From positions 1 through 64,000 of the forward strand of contig CANNZV010002574.1 in assembly GCA_947561585.1 (NCBI GenBank): DNA of 64,000 nt, in the 5' to 3' direction. The DNA comes from Caprella mutica. Lineage: Eukaryota; Arthropoda; Malacostraca; Amphipoda; Caprellidae. Both the position numbers and the translations under genes were made by a program. The notes below the pieces were generated by a model. That model saw only the letters and a program-made list of their open reading frames with translations, was not told where the DNA came from and did not search any database. Of this stretch, positions 60,265-64,000 are shown piece after piece (position 1 is the first letter of the stretch; every line of letters starts with the position of its first letter).

Positions 60265-60580
60265 TGTGTAACTAAATATATATTTTTCTTCAATCAATAA
60301 TTCCATATAGCTCGAATAACAGTATTTCAATACACTTATATTTTGCACTCTATATATCTTACTTTTCTCTTTCTTCGATTTATTTATATCTCTGTTGTCT
60401 TGATTCAATCATATGACAAATGTAATCTTCAGTTTTTCTGGTAACTCAATTTTTGTGCTTTAGAATTGTTACTTTTTAGCCAATAAAAATTAATATTATT
60501 TAAGAACATTCTATACATCAAGAAATAAACATATTTTAATCTCATTGCAGATTAATAATTATTCATTCATCTCTATCATA

Positions 60581-63500
60581 ATGAAGTACCAGCAGTTATT
60601 GACAAGAACAGAAATGTTATTGAGAATTATTGGAGTATCTGCTAGTCCAAGAGAAAATGCCATTTCTATATGCCAGTGCAGATCATCAGAAATCTACAAT
60701 TTGTACAAGATGGCTCTCCTGATTGTATACATTACGACATCGATATTGAGCATCGTTCGTGTGTGGGAAAATACCATATCTATTTCTTTCGTCATTTGGA
60801 CAATAGTCCCTCAGGTGGAAGTTTTATGGATACTGATTCTCGTTCACAGAAATAGAAAAAGTATGAAGCTCCTGTACAAACATTTTCGTCTCATTGCTGA
60901 GATTGCAAATTCAGACCCCCCTATCCAGACGTACGAAAAAATTATGCTAATTTTGCTCTTTGCCACCTTCAATCTTAGGACTTTGGAAGATATTTTATCA
61001 GCCGCTACTTCAAAATTTGGCTATAGTGTACTGAATGTCCACTTCTTAGTTATCTATAATGTAGTCATGGTAATTTTGGTGATATTTTATTTCCAAACGA
61101 AAATTATTTCAGCTTATTTGAAGAATAGTTGCATAATTATCATTAGTAGACCCTATTCTAGTCCCAATTCAGAGAGAAGTTCTGGCACGAATAAATCATT
61201 CCAAGTTAACACTGAAGACGTCACTAACTTGAAAAAATATGTTAAGGATACTGATGTTAAGTTGTTGGATATTGAGAGATCCTTCTTGCAAATTGATTCA
61301 ATGTTAGAATTATTGATGCGAATCTACTCTTATCCTCATCTGATAATGTCAGTCATGTTCTTCACGAACATCATATATAGTTTCTTCTTTGGAGGTAATT
61401 TGATTCTTAAGAGCACTTTCACAATTGGTAATAATGCTCTCCTCTACATCTCCCTTGTGACGTATTCAATCGTCATGATTTTTCTTCAACATGATTCAGC
61501 AGATAACTTCCAAGACACGGTCAGTATGATTTGTTTATTTATTTGAATACTACTATTTTCGAATCAATTATTAAATTTGGTTTATTTTTGCGCAAATTAG
61601 GTCGACCAATGTGTATTTTTTTTCTGTATAAGAAATATGACATTACCGTTGTTCAACCCTACAACAATTATAATTGGAATTTAAAAAATAAGTCACAGAA
61701 AATTTCAGTGCACACTAAACTTTTTCAGTTTTGCTATTATCAACTTTGTTACTTTATTGAAGCAGCTTGACTCTAATTCATTGAAAATATTGTAAACAAT
61801 TTTGTTTCAGAGTTCGATTATTTTCTTTAAAGGACACCATTATAACCTAGCTTAAAATTATAAACATATACAAAATATTAGCATTGTTTCCTGTAAAGTA
61901 CATTGTTAAACATTTTTGCGTGGCATTCCGCTTCAACCTCCAGCTACATATTCTAAATCTTGATCGACACCCTTCACCTACCAAACCACAACATTGTAGA
62001 ATACCAGCGTATACCGCATCAAATTTGAAAATTGGACGTCAAATACCTCTGTTTAACCTGTCTGCACAGCATCTATAAACAGTTAAACACTCTTCCTTTG
62101 CTCTCCACTCTGATTTAGGTAAAAAATCCATTGGTCAGTAAAATTGATGTAATAATGGGAAGCTACAAATATTCCATGAGCTATTCTGCTGGATTCTAGT
62201 TCCATCTTCAAACTTCGCATCAAATTGATGGGGCTTTCAGTGTCTGTTTGTTACTATAGCTTCACTGGGAAGGATGGAAAAGTAATGAACAATAATAAAG
62301 ATGTATATGAAGTAATATAGATAGTAATATACGTATCATTAATATTGCCTAATGTTGGACATTTTATAAAAATAGAACTGAATTCTAAATATTTACGAAA
62401 AAGTTGTCGCTTGAGGACTTTCAATTTGTACTCAAATGCTCCTCCAGCACGAGATTTTCTGTACTGTCATTGACAGTAGTAATCTTTAAATCCATTATAA
62501 AGCTAGCAGCATATTCTTACACGGATATATCCTTAGTTCAACTGGACAGACCAATACCATTAGTCAAAGGGGTGGATAATTCGGTTCTAGGAAAATTCCA
62601 CTGAGGAAAGTTCCACTGCGGAAGATACCATTTGGAAAATTCCACTGAGGAAAATTCCACTGAGGAAAATTCCACTAAGGAAGATTTCACTGAGGAAGAT
62701 TCCACTGAGGAAAGTTCCACTGCTGAATGTTCCACTGGGAAAATTGAATTTAAATAAATGTATATATATATTGTAATGCTTATTTTCTAAAACAATACTT
62801 TAGAAATTATAATCTTCATATTATATGAGCTTATTGTGATATTCATCACAGTGTTTCTTTTTAAGTGGTTTAATAAAATGTAAGTGAATATCATTATATA
62901 AATTTTCTTATTGTACATTTTTTTTGCGCAACACCTAAAGAAAAAGTATTCCACTTGAGATGAAGATAAATCTATTTTAAAAAATCTTTAAAGAAATTTT
63001 ATATAGCTTCTTGTTCTGCAAATTTGATTAGAATTAAGGTTATTTCATTTGGAATCTAATTTTGAGTTTTAAGAGGGGCAAATAAAAATATATGTTATAC
63101 GAAAAGAAAGTGGAACGTAACTTTGGTCTACTTCGAGATTTTGCTGTAAACATTATAAAAAATAGTACAATTATATTTACAAAAGCACAGATATTAGAAT
63201 ATTATTGTGATATTTATTTTTTGTGAAGAATAGAAGTTTCTTCACAAAAATATAGTTCAAATTTCCATAGCCTTATTGGTTAAGAAAAAAAAAAAATTAG
63301 CACAAGACAATATCCTACACTCTGCTAGATTAACATTGAACAAACCTAGATATTTATTTGAATGAAGTTAACGTTTCCTATCTACCAAGTTACAGGAATA
63401 GTATCTATTACCTATCCATGTAAAATAATTGATCAAAATATATTTTGGACTATCATTTAGCCCTTTGGACGGAAAGGTATTGTTTTTTTTTAAATAATGA

Positions 63501-63974
63501 ATACAACTTATAATAAATAATTACAATTACAAATAAATACAAATTACAATAATTATAATATAATTACAAATTCCCGTCAATTAGAACTGCGCAGCACATG
63601 ATACTTCTACCTCCTTCTTGTTTACTATCATTTTCAGCAACTCCAACGATTACAGAAAATTCATGATATCTTTCTTTTTCGCTTCAAACAGCAAAATACT
63701 TGCATTGCGATGGTGGAGAAGTTCCTCTACCAGAATGACTTGAGATCTAACTTGGTGAGTGATGTTGATAGATTCATGGTACAGTAACATTTCTAGGTCA
63801 CTATTTATTTCTGTTTGTATTATTTGGTTATTGGATGACTGACCAACTACAGTAACTATTTCCATCTCATCATATTTATGTTTTTAGGCAATGCGAGTAC
63901 TCAGTCTAACGAAGAAAGAAAGAAAATTCTCGATGGCGAATTTCGGTGGCATGGGCAGAGGATCAGCTACTAAT
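60581..63974 (+). CDS. Gustatory-receptor-type chemoreceptor, partial at right edge
   Basis: Likely seven-transmembrane ligand-gated cation channel subunit of taste neurons. Coding exons visible: 60581-61519 (313 codons, donor GTCAGT), 63638-63754 (39 codons, acceptor TTTTCAG, donor GTGAGT) and 63888-63974 (29 codons, acceptor TTTTTAG, donor GTAAAT). All introns are phase 0, as is usual for 3' exons of insect Gr genes. The start MKYQQLLTRTEMLLRIIGVS has A at -3; an acceptor-like CATTGCAG just before it suggests a 5' leader exon. Hydrophobic segments lie near residues 45-62, 68-88, 125-140, 153-175, 250-272 and 285-302. The DIERSFLQIDSMLELLMRIY loop is Gr-like. Exon 2 reads QLQRLQKIHDIFLFRFKQQN; exon 3 ends RKFSMANFGGMGRGSATN, in the place of the usual TM7 approach. 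The last exon, expected to carry TYxxxxxQF, lies beyond the window. 381 codons are seen; an odorant receptor is less likely. Confidence 0.72.
62583..62742. mobile_element. Single foldback arm inside a gene intron
   Basis: The leader GGTTCTAGGAAAATTCCACT is followed by about ten 15-bp units of GGAAAATTCCACTGA with some changes. The leader is the same as at 58311 and 19854. The array stops at GAATTTAAATAAATG without an opposite arm. It lies in the second intron of the chemoreceptor gene as modelled. Confidence 0.75.
63115..63146. mobile_element. Terminus of the pogo-type MITE family
   Basis: Reversed, the sequence is CAGCAAAATCTCGAAGTAGA and continues CCAAAGT, next to TA at 63147. It matches the left end of the element at 54543. 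The other end was not located, so the extent is unknown. It lies in the chemoreceptor intron. Confidence 0.65.
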
Positions 63975-64000
63975 GTAAATCATTGACTTTCAATTGAAAT

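Noticed and set aside
60545..60580. Upstream extension of the chemoreceptor to 60545
   Set aside because: The codon at 60545 is TTG and the stretch follows a splice-acceptor-like CATTGCAG; the first ATG with good context is at 60581.
63650..63865. Minus-strand frame of 71 codons
   Set aside because: It overlaps the second visible chemoreceptor exon, whose + reading continues the protein with good splice sites.

Overview
The window looks like A+T-rich animal, almost certainly insect, nuclear DNA. Three spliced genes carry the Tweedle (DUF243) cuticular-protein domain, a family I know only from insects and close relatives, and a seven-transmembrane gustatory-receptor-type gene enters the right edge. 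Introns, TATA/initiator promoters, non-LTR retrotransposons, Tc1/mariner, pogo and hAT relics and long minisatellites all fit. The order cannot be fixed from the sequence; a hemimetabolous insect such as a hemipteran is a guess.

Left part (1-18 kb): the window opens inside a 32-bp satellite array (1-1566) that is interrupted by a decayed CR1/L2-type LINE and resumes for about three units at 3247. Next comes a dead mariner-like transposase, then a 15-bp minisatellite (5701-6056), a Tc1-type MITE, a hAT-type MITE with an 8-bp target duplication, a 1.9-kb 21/24-bp minisatellite (10613-12555), and a Tc1 relic that keeps one terminus (15932-16455).

Middle (18-32 kb): this is a nest of foldback-like elements. 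A modular GC-block/AT-rich repeat (19531-23757) has been invaded by an 803-bp foldback element and by a 5'-truncated LINE. A 21-bp minisatellite lies at 25215-26175, another foldback element at 27852-28304, pogo-type MITEs near 29.5 kb and a 29-bp minisatellite at 31262-31562.

Tweedle cluster (34.7-47.9 kb): one gene on + (34821-37288) and two on - (38679-43045 and 46188-47857). In all three a tiny first coding exon of four or five codons is spliced, in phase 0, onto the rest of the signal peptide. The products should be secreted from epidermal cells into the cuticle.

Right part (48-64 kb): a tRNA-like SINE relic, a pogo-type DNA-binding exon relic, a decayed Tc1-type transposase, a pogo-type MITE, a hAT-type MITE, and an 862-bp foldback element with a perfect 8-bp target duplication. 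The gustatory-receptor gene (first coding exon 60581-61519) runs off the right edge.

Main discovery candidate: several foldback elements with unrelated-looking 14-16-bp minisatellite arms share the same two terminal leaders, one beginning GGTTCTAGG and the other resembling CGGTGATCGGA. They produce 8-bp target duplications. They look like one transposon group whose arms diverge quickly between short conserved ends.
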